Shown here: piece by piece, positions 7,848 through 17,333 of the stretch | Numbering within the stretch: the first letter of the stretch is position 1 | How the letters are laid out: every line of letters starts with the position of its first letter | Assembly (NCBI GenBank): GCA_963668595.1 | Contig: OY764876.1 | Span: 3,658,001-3,722,000 of the forward strand | Origin: GWE2-42-39 sp963668595 | Lineage (GTDB): Bacteria; Bacteroidota; Bacteroidia; Bacteroidales; Prolixibacteraceae | Direction: 5' to 3' | DNA length: 64,000 bases | Notes under the pieces: model-generated | The model's input: the letters and a program-made list of their open reading frames with translations, nothing else | Databases searched by the model: none | What the model was told of the DNA's origin: nothing | Program-made: the position numbers and the translations under genes

Positions 7848-10583
7848 ATGAAACTTACAGCTTTACTAGTCTTTTTAATTGCATTGATCCCTTTGTCATC
7901 CGGGGCTCAGTTTCTGCACAGGCAGGGGAAATTGATTGTTGATGGCGACGGGAACGAATTTGTTGTCCGAAGTATGGGTTTAGGAGGCTGGATGCTTCAG
8001 GAAGGGTACATGTTGGGAACCGGTGATTTTGCCGGAACCCAACATGAAATTCGTGCTTTAATAGAGGCCTCTATCGGGAAGGAGCGAACCAACGAATTTT
8101 ACGATGCATGGTTGGCTAATCATTGCCGGAAAGCCGATATTGATTCGCTGGCAACCTGGGGATTCAATGCCGTTCGGCCTGCCTTACACTATAATTTATT
8201 TACGCTTCCTGCTGAACAAGAACCCGTTGCCGGACAAGACACCTGGCTGGAGAATGGTTTCCGCATGGTTGATGATTTGCTGACATGGTGCAAGGCGCAC
8301 AATATGTATGTAATTCTCGATTTGCACGCAGCACCGGGAGGACAAGGTAAAGATGGCAATATCTCGGATTACGATCCGAAGAAACCATCGTTGTGGGAGA
8401 GCGAAGAGAATCAACGCAAAACGGTAGCACTTTGGCGAAAACTGGCCGAACGCTATGCCAACGAGAAATTCATTGGTGGTTACGATTTGATTAACGAAAC
8501 AAACTGGAATTTTACCGGAACAAATGTCAATGGCTGCGATAGCAGTAACGAGAAATTGCGTGAATTGATGATTCGCATTACCAACGCCATTCGCGAAGTA
8601 GATAAAAACCATATTCTTTTTGTTGAAGGAAACTGTTGGGCTAATAATATGACTGGACTTTTCCCTCCCTGGGACGATAACATGGCGTATAGTTTCCATA
8701 AATACTGGAATGGCACCGACGTAAATACAGTCAGCGAGTTTCTGACAAACCGCGATCGCTACAATGTCCCTTTCTGGATGGGCGAATCGGGCGAAAACTC
8801 AAACCAGTGGTTTTTCGAGACTATTCGCATGCTCGAATCACAAAAGATTGGCTGGTCGTGGTGGCCGCTCAAAAAGATTGGTTCAGTAGTCGGGCCGCTC
8901 AATGTGGTAAAAACCGAAGACTATGCCAAATTGCTCGAAATATGGAAGAACGGAGGTAATCCGGATCCCGAATTTTGCTACAACACGCTAATGAAAATCA
9001 CCGAAAACCTGATGATTGAAAATTGTGAATATCATCCGGATGTGATTGATGCCATGTTTCGGCAACAAACCGACGATACTCGCCGTCCGTATGCCAGACA
9101 TTTTATTCCCGGAGTAATACATGCCGCAAATTACGACATGGGACGACACGGAATTACCTATTTCGATAAAGATATTATGAATACGAACGGTGACTGGAAA
9201 TCGAATCAGGGCTGGGCGTATCGCAACGACGGGGTAGATATTGAGGAGAGCAAAGATGACTCGCCGGATAGCAATGGCTACAATGTCGGCTGGATTGAAG
9301 AGGGCGAGTGGATGGATTATTCGGTGGAAATAAAAGAATCGGGTGCTTTTTCGGTCGATTTTCGTATTGCGGCAAACTCTTCGGTGGGTAAATTTCATCT
9401 CGAAATAAATGGCAAAAATATTACCGGTGAACAATCGGTGAGTTCAACAGGAGACAATCAGAGCTGGAAAGATATTTCGGTTGCAAACGTGGTACTTGAA
9501 AAAGGGAAAACTGTGATCCGCTTTGTAGCCGACAAAGGAGGTTTCAATTTCGGATACATGCGATTCTCCGGGGCACAGCCTGTGGGCGATTTGCCTCTGA
9601 AAGTGCTGAACGGGTTTTGTTCGCCAACGGGCTCGTTTATTTCTCTGGCGGTAAACAAACGTTTCGATGTGCAAATTGCCCCGCAGGAACAGAATTTCAG
9701 GTTGAAAGTGAATGGTTTTCTTTCTGAACTTTCGTCGCTCGCGTACAATACCGGCGATCAGAGCATTTTGCTACTTACCCCGAAAAAAAAACTAAAAAAA
9801 TCGGATCAGGTTGTGCTGAGCTACTCGCCCGGAACTCTCCAATCGGTTGATGGAAAGCTCTTGGAAACTTTTTCAAACCTGAAAATTAATACTGAAACGA
9901 TACAAGTACATGCTGTCCCAGGCTTGGTTGAGGCGGAGGAATTTGCGGAAAATCAGGGGTGGCAACAAGAAAATTGCAGCGACGAAGGAGGTGGTTTCGA
10001 TATGGGATACACCGATGATGGTGATTGGCTGACTTACCGGGTTTATGTAGAGAAGGCTGGTCGCTATTCGATTCGTTATCGCGTGGCTTCGGGGAACAGC
10101 AATGGCGGCGAGCTGCGTTTGCAGTTGCTTGCTGCGGGGGGAATCATCACTACTTTGCACGATTTGCCCATTGCTTCAACCAATGGCTGGCAGAACTGGG
10201 TGAGCCTGAGTCGCGAATTGCAATTACCTGCAGGAGAGCAAACGCTCCGGATTTTGGTGAATAAAAGAGAATTCAACCTGAATAGAATGGAACTCGAACT
10301 TTTAGAGGCTACTTCTACAAAAAATGAATATGCTCAATCCTCTCCATTTGTAATTTATCCTAATCCGGCCAAACATCGGTTGTATGTCGATTTTCAAACT
10401 GCAAAAAACGATTCGTATGCGCTCAATATTGTTGACATGCAGGGAAAGGTGCTGAAAAAAAGCCCGATTGGGAATACCGGTCGGACTGAAATAGATTTGG
10501 ATGATATGCCGGGAGGTTTGTATCTGCTACGAATCAGCGGAAAGACTGAGCTTTTTTGTCGCCCGTTTATTATTTCAAACTGA
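7848..10583 (+). CDS. GH5 glucanase with two CBM6-like modules and T9SS sorting domain
   Basis: Secreted multi-domain glucanase. Numbered from the ATG at 7848, a signal peptide (cut near 'SSGAQ') precedes a GH5 barrel with acid/base Glu217 in 'DLINETNW' and nucleophile Glu313 in 'FWMGESGEN'. A CBM6-like beta-sandwich follows (about 425-575, 'EEGEWMDYSVEI'), then a short linker domain, a second CBM6-like module (about 685-815, 'TDDGDWLTYRVYVEKAG') and a C-terminal type IX secretion sorting domain ('VIYPNPAKHRLYVDF' to the end). CBM6 binding and the GH16 neighbours suggest a beta-1,3-glucan substrate; GH5 subfamily not assigned. A TTG three bases upstream is in frame but less likely as start. 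Confidence 0.88.
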   Translation: MKLTALLVFLIALIPLSSGAQFLHRQGKLIVDGDGNEFVVRSMGLGGWMLQEGYMLGTGDFAGTQHEIRALIEASIGKERTNEFYDAWLANHCRKADIDSLATWGFNAVRPALHYNLFTLPAEQEPVAGQDTWLENGFRMVDDLLTWCKAHNMYVILDLHAAPGGQGKDGNISDYDPKKPSLWESEENQRKTVALWRKLAERYANEKFIGGYDLINETNWNFTGTNVNGCDSSNEKLRELMIRITNAIREVDKNHILFVEGNCWANNMTGLFPPWDDNMAYSFHKYWNGTDVNTVSEFLTNRDRYNVPFWMGESGENSNQWFFETIRMLESQKIGWSWWPLKKIGSVVGPLNVVKTEDYAKLLEIWKNGGNPDPEFCYNTLMKITENLMIENCEYHPDVIDAMFRQQTDDTRRPYARHFIPGVIHAANYDMGRHGITYFDKDIMNTNGDWKSNQGWAYRNDGVDIEESKDDSPDSNGYNVGWIEEGEWMDYSVEIKESGAFSVDFRIAANSSVGKFHLEINGKNITGEQSVSSTGDNQSWKDISVANVVLEKGKTVIRFVADKGGFNFGYMRFSGAQPVGDLPLKVLNGFCSPTGSFISLAVNKRFDVQIAPQEQNFRLKVNGFLSELSSLAYNTGDQSILLLTPKKKLKKSDQVVLSYSPGTLQSVDGKLLETFSNLKINTETIQVHAVPGLVEAEEFAENQGWQQENCSDEGGGFDMGYTDDGDWLTYRVYVEKAGRYSIRYRVASGNSNGGELRLQLLAAGGIITTLHDLPIASTNGWQNWVSLSRELQLPAGEQTLRILVNKREFNLNRMELELLEATSTKNEYAQSSPFVIYPNPAKHRLYVDFQTAKNDSYALNIVDMQGKVLKKSPIGNTGRTEIDLDDMPGGLYLLRISGKTELFCRPFIISN

Positions 10584-10604
10584 AACCTATTAAAACCATA
10601 AGAA

Positions 10605-11423
10605 ATGAAAATCATGTATTTATTATCAACTGTATTGCTTGCTTCTGTTCTGTTCGCGTGTCAGAATCAGGCAGGAAAAAAGCAGGTTGAGTCGGACTAC
10701 GAACTGGTGTGGGCCGATGAATTTGATTATACCGGTTTGCCCGATTCCAGTCGCTGGAGTTTCGATACCCGTGGCAACGAATGGCGCTGGGGAAACAACG
10801 AAGATCAATATTATACCGATGGACAGATTACCAATGCGGAAGTAAAAGACGGATTTCTGACGATCAGCGCAGTTCGCGAAGAATACAAAGATCGTCGATA
10901 CACATCGGCCCGTTTAATTACGAAAGGGAAAGGCGACTGGTTGTACGGAAAATTCGAGATAAAAGCTAAATTGCCTTCCGGACGTGGCTTGTGGCCAGCT
11001 ATCTGGATGTTGCCTACCGATAACGAATACGGCAAGTGGCCGGCAAGTGGCGAAATCGACATTATGGAAAACGTCGGGTACATGCCGGATACGATTTTGG
11101 CTTCGGCTCACACCGAGAGTTATAACCATGTGATTGGCACTCAGCATTCCGATACTATTTGTATTCCTACTTGTTACGACGAATTTCATGTGTATAAGTT
11201 GGAATGGGAAGCCAATCAATATCGTGTATTCGTGGATGATGCTTTGTTTTTCACTTTCGTAAATGAAAAAACAGGATACAAAGAATGGCCTTTTGATAAA
11301 CGGTTTCATTTATTGCTGAATTTGGCTGTAGGTGGCAACTGGGGCGGGAAACATGGTATTGATGAAACTATTTTTCCGCGATCAATGGTGGTCGATTACG
11401 TTCGGGTGTATCAGAAAAAATAA
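10605..11423 (+). CDS. GH16 endo-beta-1,3-glucanase (laminarinase-like), lipoprotein
   Basis: GH16 endo-glucanase of the laminarinase type. A lipoprotein signal ending 'SVLFAC' is followed by one GH16 domain filling the rest of the 272 residues. The catalytic signature 'GEIDIMENVG' gives nucleophile Glu150, Asp152 and acid/base Glu155, with the M insertion (ExDxxE) typical of laminarinases. Conserved 'LWPAIWMLPTD' and the C-terminal 'VVDYVRVYQ' strand are present. It begins 21 bases after the GH5 gene and is probably co-transcribed. Being lipid-anchored, it likely cuts glucan at the cell surface or in the periplasm, complementing the T9SS-exported paralogue downstream. Confidence 0.94.
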   Translation: MKIMYLLSTVLLASVLFACQNQAGKKQVESDYELVWADEFDYTGLPDSSRWSFDTRGNEWRWGNNEDQYYTDGQITNAEVKDGFLTISAVREEYKDRRYTSARLITKGKGDWLYGKFEIKAKLPSGRGLWPAIWMLPTDNEYGKWPASGEIDIMENVGYMPDTILASAHTESYNHVIGTQHSDTICIPTCYDEFHVYKLEWEANQYRVFVDDALFFTFVNEKTGYKEWPFDKRFHLLLNLAVGGNWGGKHGIDETIFPRSMVVDYVRVYQKK

Positions 11424-11554
11424 CAATCGGATATTCTGTTTATGTCGTTTGATTCTTTTAACGAAACAGTATTGAATTGTAATTAGTGAATTATTTAATC
11501 GTAAATACATAGATTTATAGGCGTGTGTCCTTGGTCGAGAAAAGTTGATGGCAG

Positions 11555-13336
11555 ATGAAGCGTGTGATTAAAATATTTTTGTGCTGTACGGTATTGCTGG
11601 GAAGTGTTTTTCTTGTTTCAGCACAGCAAACTTCGTGTAAATACCTGGTGTGGGCCGATGAATTTGAACAGTCGGGAGCTCCACTTACCAACAAGTGGGA
11701 TTACGATACCGGTGGCGGCGACTGGGGCAACAACGAATTACAAACTTACACCAATACCCGAACTAATTCGTGGGTTGAAGGAGGAAAGCTTTTCATCAAA
11801 GCGGTGAAAACAAACGGTAACTGGAGTTCGGCACGTTTGGTAAGCCGAAAAAAAGGCGACTGGCTGTACGGACGAATTGAGGTGAAAGCAAAATTGCCTG
11901 TTGGCAAAGGAACCTGGCCTGCCATCTGGATGTTGCCTACCGATTGGGAATATGGGAACTGGCCTTCGAGTGGCGAAATTGATATTATGGAACACGTTGG
12001 TTACGATCCGGGAGTGATTCACGGAACGGCACATACCGAAGCCTATTACCATTCAATTGGCACGCAAAAGGGGGCAAGTGTAACGATTGCCGATGCGCAG
12101 TCTGCTTTTCATGTGTATGCAATTGAATGGAATGCGGAGAAAATCGATTGGTACGTGGACGACCAGCTTTATTTTACTTTCAGTAACGAGCATAAAACTT
12201 ACAAGGAGTGGCCTTTTGACAAGCGATTTCATTTATTGCTGAATATTGCCATGGGCGGCAACTGGGGTGGCGCGCAGGGGGTTGATGCGAATTTGACTGA
12301 GGCAACCATGGAAGTTGATTACGTGAGGGTGTATCAGCAAAACCTTCCAACTCCTGTAATTGAAGGTAAAAATACAGTAAAGCAGGGAGATGAAGTAGTT
12401 TTCTCGACTGCCAAAGTGGATGGGGTGACGTATTCGTGGACCTTTCCCGACGGTGTTAAAGTTGTTTCGGGTGAAAATACAAACGAAGTAAAAGTGCAGT
12501 GGGGGGCTGCAAGTGGATCGGTGCAGGTAAGTTTGAAATCAGACTGCCAGACCGCACAGTCGGCTTTTTTTAAGGTAAACACCATTGAAAATCCTTCAGG
12601 GAAAAAGTACATTGTTCCGTTTGTAAATAGCGAGGGAACTATTGTGTGGACTACCGAAGCGGGTACGGGCAACCAGATCAGTTTGTCGAAAAACGAAGGG
12701 ATGGTGGTTACTTACTCGGTAGGCGAACCTGCCAATAATCCGGCGATTGTGTATGAATTTCCAGGTCTGGTGGATTTTTCGCAATATCGCGAAATTGCTT
12801 TGATGATAAAGGTTGATCCAGTCAATGCTCCATCTGTTATTCGGATTGATCTGGAAGACAAAAATGGGAACGTGAATCTGAACGATTTATTCAAGATCAG
12901 CTCGTTTGGTAGCTCTGGTCAGTTTCTGCAATATTTGTATCAATTTGGGAGTAATTCCGATGGGAAATATTTGCTGAATGAGATAAAAAGAGTGAAAATC
13001 TATTTCAATTACGGTTTGTTTGGAAAGAAAGGAAATGGCTCGGTAGAACTAAAAGATTTGTACATGGCGCTTCCCGGAACAACCGGAACCAAACTGACGG
13101 AATTACCAACTATTGGTGTGTATCCCAATCCGTTTACGGATGAATTGCATTTTACAGGGGCTGCTTCCTCTGGTGTGCTGCAACTGCTCAATACTGTGGG
13201 ACAGGTAATTTGGCAGGGAACACTGGGTGAAAATTCTTCGATCCGACTGAAAAACAAATTACCCGCCGGGGTTTATTTTCTGCAAATCACCGATCGTTCG
13301 GGGCAAATGCAGACTTTGCGGGTGATCAGGCAATAG
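11555..13336 (+). CDS. GH16 endo-beta-1,3-glucanase with PKD-like module and T9SS sorting domain
   Basis: Paralogue of the preceding GH16. It has a Sec signal peptide ('FLVSAQQ') and a GH16 domain to about residue 265 with signature 'GEIDIMEHVG' (Glu141, Asp143, Glu146). A PKD/Ig-like module follows (about 270-345, 'TYSWTFPDGVKVVSG'), then a beta-sandwich of unknown type (about 350-510) and a T9SS type A sorting domain ('IGVYPNPFTDELHF', 'LPAGVYFLQITD'). The T9SS tail predicts secretion or surface attachment. The two GH16 domains are alike through 'GDWLYG', 'KLP.G.G.WPAIWMLPTD' and 'EWPFDKRFHLLLN', so a duplication within the locus is likely. Gap to the previous gene is 131 bases with no clear terminator. 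Confidence 0.92.
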   Translation: MKRVIKIFLCCTVLLGSVFLVSAQQTSCKYLVWADEFEQSGAPLTNKWDYDTGGGDWGNNELQTYTNTRTNSWVEGGKLFIKAVKTNGNWSSARLVSRKKGDWLYGRIEVKAKLPVGKGTWPAIWMLPTDWEYGNWPSSGEIDIMEHVGYDPGVIHGTAHTEAYYHSIGTQKGASVTIADAQSAFHVYAIEWNAEKIDWYVDDQLYFTFSNEHKTYKEWPFDKRFHLLLNIAMGGNWGGAQGVDANLTEATMEVDYVRVYQQNLPTPVIEGKNTVKQGDEVVFSTAKVDGVTYSWTFPDGVKVVSGENTNEVKVQWGAASGSVQVSLKSDCQTAQSAFFKVNTIENPSGKKYIVPFVNSEGTIVWTTEAGTGNQISLSKNEGMVVTYSVGEPANNPAIVYEFPGLVDFSQYREIALMIKVDPVNAPSVIRIDLEDKNGNVNLNDLFKISSFGSSGQFLQYLYQFGSNSDGKYLLNEIKRVKIYFNYGLFGKKGNGSVELKDLYMALPGTTGTKLTELPTIGVYPNPFTDELHFTGAASSGVLQLLNTVGQVIWQGTLGENSSIRLKNKLPAGVYFLQITDRSGQMQTLRVIRQ

Positions 13337-13445
13337 TGTCTTGTTGTCAAAAATACTTTTTAAGGCTTTTTGAGTGATATAATATCACTTCACTTCGACG
13401 AAGCAGCGAATTGTTTTTCGTTATTTTTGTTCCAAAATTTTGAAC

Positions 13446-14075
13446 ATGATCAAGCTTGACGGAATACAAAATATCATTTTCGATTTAGGAGGAGTGTTGT
13501 TAAATCTGGCGCCACAGCTCACGTTGGATGCTTTTCGTCAACTAGGTTCTACTGAGTTGGTTGAGGACAATCCCTGGGGTTTTAAACATGAAGTATTTTA
13601 TAAAATGGAGAGTGGGTTGGTTTCGAACGATGAGTTTCGTGCCGGAGTGCGAACCATGCTTGCCGAAGGCGCTTCCGACGAGCAAATTGATGCTGCCTGG
13701 ACGGCCATGTTGCTCGATATTCCGAAGGAAAGAGTAGAAGTATTGCTGGGTCTGAAAAAGCAGTTCGGAACTTATTTGTTCAGCAATACCAATGCAATTC
13801 ATGTGGCAAAATTTCAGTCCGATTTCCGCGTGCAACATGGAATGGAACTCTCTTCGTTGTTTGTGCGGGATTATTATTCCAACGAAATACAGGTTCGAAA
13901 ACCGGATGTAAAAGCGTTTGAAAAGGTGATTGAATTATCGGGTGTTGTTCCTGCGGAAACACTGTTTATCGACGATTCGGAAGAGAATGCCAAAAGCGCA
14001 CAACAAGCTGGTTTGCATAGTTTATGGCTGCAAAAGGGCATGTACGTCGAAAAAATATTTGCCGATTTCCGTTAG
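13446..14075 (+). CDS. HAD-superfamily (IA) phosphatase, YihX-like
   Basis: Small HAD hydrolase of 209 residues from the ATG at 13446; an in-frame TTG at 13440 is less likely. Motif I is 'IIFDLGGVLLNL', with the glycine in the second Asp position seen in YihX-like sugar phosphatases. Motif II is 'LFSNTNAIH', the motif III lysine lies in 'VRKPDVKAF', and motif IV is 'LFIDDSEENA'. Substrate cannot be read from sequence; YihX relatives act on glucose-1-phosphate. Its stop codon overlaps the ispG stop by 4 bases in convergent orientation. Confidence 0.85.
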   Translation: MIKLDGIQNIIFDLGGVLLNLAPQLTLDAFRQLGSTELVEDNPWGFKHEVFYKMESGLVSNDEFRAGVRTMLAEGASDEQIDAAWTAMLLDIPKERVEVLLGLKKQFGTYLFSNTNAIHVAKFQSDFRVQHGMELSSLFVRDYYSNEIQVRKPDVKAFEKVIELSGVVPAETLFIDDSEENAKSAQQAGLHSLWLQKGMYVEKIFADFR

Positions 14076-15931
14076 TTCTCCGGATCTTTCCAGTCGCCAT
14101 TTTCGCGGATCAGAGTTTCCAGTTCTTCTACTGCTTGTTCATAAGGAATATGCCGTTTTTTCAGACCTTGTCCTTTGTACAGGTTTACTCTGCCTGGCCC
14201 GGCTCCTACAAATCCGTAATCAGCATCGCCCATTTCGCCCGGACCATTTACAACACAACCCATTACGGCAATTTTAAGCTGATGGAGATGTTTGAAATGT
14301 TCTTTTACTTTCAGCGTTGTGTCGTGCAGATCGAAAAGGGTACGTCCGCATCCCGGACAAGAAATAAATTCGGTTTTAGAGATGCGCATGCGGCTGGCCT
14401 GAAGAATTGAGAAACTAAGCTCTTTCAGATCAGTAAATGTGATGCTATTGTTTTTGTTGGTGATGCAGATGCCATCTCCGTATCCGTCGAGGAGCAAGCC
14501 TCCTAAATCAGCTGCAGCTTTAATCTGTAAATCTTCGAGCGACTCTTCGTTGTATTCGCGCAAGATGATGGCCGGAACTTTCCAGATATGCGATTCCAGA
14601 GTCATGAAAAATGCTCGTAATTCGGCAAATGGATTACGGTTGAAGCTTTCGAGCAGCAAAACAGTTTTTCGGGTTTGCTTCAGTTTGGTAATAATCTCCG
14701 GATTATCATTCATAAACCGGTCGAATTCCATTTTGTTGGTTCGAATGAACTTGGTTTGCCCCCAATGTGAACCGCCAAACAGGTATTCTTCCAGACTGAG
14801 AATTGGGTAAGTGTGCCCTTCTATATCGCGAACTTCGTTTCCGTCGAGAAAATATTCCGGAATTTGTTTGCCGCGCAAAGGAAGAATTTCGGCCATTGCC
14901 CGTCCGCGAAGGTCGGCCATAACAACCGGCACTTGCTTGTCTCCCATTTTCAGAACAGGGCGTACCGAACGGCGTTCGTATTCAAACGGATTGGTTTGTG
15001 CAAACAGCGGGGCTGTGATGGGTTGATGATTTTTATAACTTTCGAAATGACGAATCAACTTTTGTGCGACCGGAATTTCACGTTCGGGCGATTCGGTAAG
15101 CGAAACACGTACAGTGTCGCCAATTCCATCGGCCAGCAATGCGCCAATTCCCACGGCTGATTTAATCCGGCCGTCCTCGCCTTGTCCTGCTTCGGTTACA
15201 CCAAGGTGAAGCGGGTACTCCATGTCTTCGAGCCGCATTTTGTAATTCAGCAAACGAACGGTATATACCATTGTGCGCGTGTTACTCGACTTGATGGAGA
15301 TAATTACGTTGTGAAAATTCTGTTTTTTACAGATGCGCAGGAATTCCATTACCGATTCAACAATGCCGGCAGGTGTGTCGCCAAAACGGCTCATAATGCG
15401 ATCAGACAGCGATCCCTGGTTGGCTCCGATACGTAAAGCCGTATTGGTATCTTTCAGTATCTGAATGAATGGGATGAAAAGCTCTTCGATGCGTGCTAAT
15501 TCTTCCTTGTACTCTTCATCAGTGTACATGTGATGCTCGAAACGGGCACGCTTGTCGTAAAAGTTTCCCGGATTGATGCGAACTTTGCGCACATATTTTG
15601 CTGCAATTTCAGCATGTTTTGGATTGAAATGAATATCTGCAATTAGCGGATGGTCATATCCTCGGGCAATCAGTTCTTTTTTAATGTTCTTCAGGTTTTC
15701 GGCATCGCTGCTACTGCGAACAGTTACCCGAACATAGTGAGCCCCAGCATGAATAATACGGATAATTTGTTCTACCGTTTCCAAAGTATTGGCCGTATCT
15801 GTGTCGGTCATCGACTGAACCCGAATAGGATAGTCGCTGCCCAGTGGTGTGTCGCCAATGACCACCGTACTGGTTTTTTGCCGTTGATATTTGGTTAAGT
15901 CTTTGATGTAGTTGAAGTTCCGATTTTCCAT
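14072..15931 (-). CDS. ispG: 4-hydroxy-3-methylbut-2-en-1-yl diphosphate synthase, long Bacteroidota form
   Basis: IspG (GcpE) catalyses the penultimate MEP-pathway step of isoprenoid synthesis, reducing MEcPP to HMBPP with a [4Fe-4S] cluster. The TIM-barrel domain shows 'VQSMTDTDTANTLETVEQI' near residue 40 and 'RINPGNFYDKRARF'. Cluster cysteines are Cys525 and Cys528 in 'CPGCGRTLFDL' and Cys559 in 'AVMGCVVNGPGEM'. The 619-residue length, with an inserted middle domain, matches the three-domain form of plants and Bacteroidota rather than the roughly 370-residue E. coli form. It is tail-to-tail with the HAD gene. Confidence 0.97.
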   Translation of the reverse strand: MENRNFNYIKDLTKYQRQKTSTVVIGDTPLGSDYPIRVQSMTDTDTANTLETVEQIIRIIHAGAHYVRVTVRSSSDAENLKNIKKELIARGYDHPLIADIHFNPKHAEIAAKYVRKVRINPGNFYDKRARFEHHMYTDEEYKEELARIEELFIPFIQILKDTNTALRIGANQGSLSDRIMSRFGDTPAGIVESVMEFLRICKKQNFHNVIISIKSSNTRTMVYTVRLLNYKMRLEDMEYPLHLGVTEAGQGEDGRIKSAVGIGALLADGIGDTVRVSLTESPEREIPVAQKLIRHFESYKNHQPITAPLFAQTNPFEYERRSVRPVLKMGDKQVPVVMADLRGRAMAEILPLRGKQIPEYFLDGNEVRDIEGHTYPILSLEEYLFGGSHWGQTKFIRTNKMEFDRFMNDNPEIITKLKQTRKTVLLLESFNRNPFAELRAFFMTLESHIWKVPAIILREYNEESLEDLQIKAAADLGGLLLDGYGDGICITNKNNSITFTDLKELSFSILQASRMRISKTEFISCPGCGRTLFDLHDTTLKVKEHFKHLHQLKIAVMGCVVNGPGEMGDADYGFVGAGPGRVNLYKGQGLKKRHIPYEQAVEELETLIRENGDWKDPEN

Positions 15932-16336
15932 TGCTGTCTCTTTTTCGAATCGACAAAGTTAATTTAAAGTTAACACATTTGAAATAGCCAGAGGCATAAA
16001 CTGTGCCCATCCTTCAACGGATTGATGATTGCTTGGTTTATGCAAACAAGCTGAGTTCAGACTTTTTTTGAAACGGAATATTTAGCGATATGTTGTTTTC
16101 TATGACGATCCGATTTTTCCTTCCAAGTTATTTATAGAAGTTGACAGAGCGGGTAAAACTATCGTGATGTTTTTGATAAGTATTTGTATTCTTCTGTCAG
16201 AATGATCTCATCATATTTCCCTACTTTTGTCGTTATAGCTTGTGAATTAAGTATTCAAAATAGCTTGTCGCTTTAATTATTAAAGAGCTGAACGACATCG
16301 AATTGGATATAATAAATAGGTTAATCGTAAATACGT
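15932..16336. other. 405-base divergent intergenic region, ispG / gldA
   Basis: No convincing gene is present. The stretch is AT-rich and must hold promoters for both ispG (leftward) and gldA (rightward). 'TACTTTTG' at 16222-16229 matches the Bacteroidota -7 consensus TAnnTTTG, but I see no well-spaced -33 TTG, so I do not call a promoter. Confidence 0.5.
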
Positions 16337-17244
16337 ATGAGTATTCGGGTTGAAGATATTTCGAAAATGTACGGCCAGCAGAAGGCTGTTGATAACATCT
16401 CTTTTTCGGTAGAAAAAGGAGAACTGGTGGGTTTTTTAGGTCCGAATGGAGCAGGCAAATCAACCTTGATGAAAATGATCACCGGCTTTTTGAACGCCGA
16501 TGGCGGCCAGATCTTTGTAAATGATTCACTGGTTTCGCCTGACGAAACGGATGTGCGCAGGCAGATCGGTTATTTACCCGAACACAACCCCTTGTACCTC
16601 GATTTGTATGTGAAAGAATATCTTGCACTGGCCGCAGGTTTTTATGGTTTGAATGACCAACCGAAGCGGGTGGCCAATGTGATTGATCTTTGCGGACTTG
16701 GAGTGGAACAGCATAAAAAAATCAGGGCATTGTCGAAAGGTTACCGGCAGCGGGTGGGTTTGGCGCAGGCCTTGATCCACGACCCTTCGGTGCTGATTTT
16801 GGATGAACCGACTACGGGCCTGGATCCGAACCAATTGGAAGAAATTCGCTCGCTGATAAAACGCATCAGCGAAGATAAAACGGTGTTGTTTTCGACGCAT
16901 ATCATGCAGGAGGTCGAGGCTGTTTGTCAGCGGGTGCTAATTATAAACAAAGGGCAACTGGTTGCCGATGATGGCGTGGCTGCTCTGAAAGCAGGGATGT
17001 TGCATGGTTCGCAAATTGTTTTGGTTGAGTTTCAGGAAAAAGTTCTGCCTGAAATATTTACACAATGCAAATGGCGGGCAACATTACTCTGCAAGGAGAA
17101 CGAATATTGAAAATTGAATCGGCTACGGGGGAAGATATTCGTCCGCTTTTGTTTCGTTTTGCCGTGGAAAATAAACTTACCTTCCTGGGAATGCAGGAAC
17201 AGAGTAATAGTCTGGAGCAGGTTTTTCGTCAATTAACAAATTGA
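16337..17244 (+). CDS. gldA: Gliding-motility ABC transporter ATPase GldA, apparently frameshifted near the 3' end
   Basis: ATP-binding subunit closely resembling GldA, which with GldF/GldG forms an ABC transporter needed for gliding in flavobacteria. Walker A 'GPNGAGKST' lies near residues 35-43, the family-typical 'IGYLPEHNPLYLDLYVKEYL' near 75-94, signature 'LSKGYRQRVGLAQAL' and Walker B 'VLILDEPTTGLDP'. The first frame stops at 17110 (257 residues). The next frame continues without break as '...GNITLQGE', 'ESATGEDIRPLLFRF', ending 'EQVFRQLTN' at 17244. That tail is GldA-like and restores the usual length of about 300. One missing base near 17065-17085 explains it: a sequencing error, a real lesion or, less likely, recoding. 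Confidence 0.85.
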
Positions 17245-17333
17245 TTGTATTCGGGCGAATAAAAACAGAGCAGCAGAAAGATATTCTCCGCTACGCTGTT
17301 TTTTTTGTGAATTTTTATCTCGCTTTTTTCTGG

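Noticed and set aside
16222..16229. TAnnTTTG promoter for gldA
   Set aside because: The -7-like octamer is there but no TTG at the right spacing upstream, so it may be chance in AT-rich DNA.
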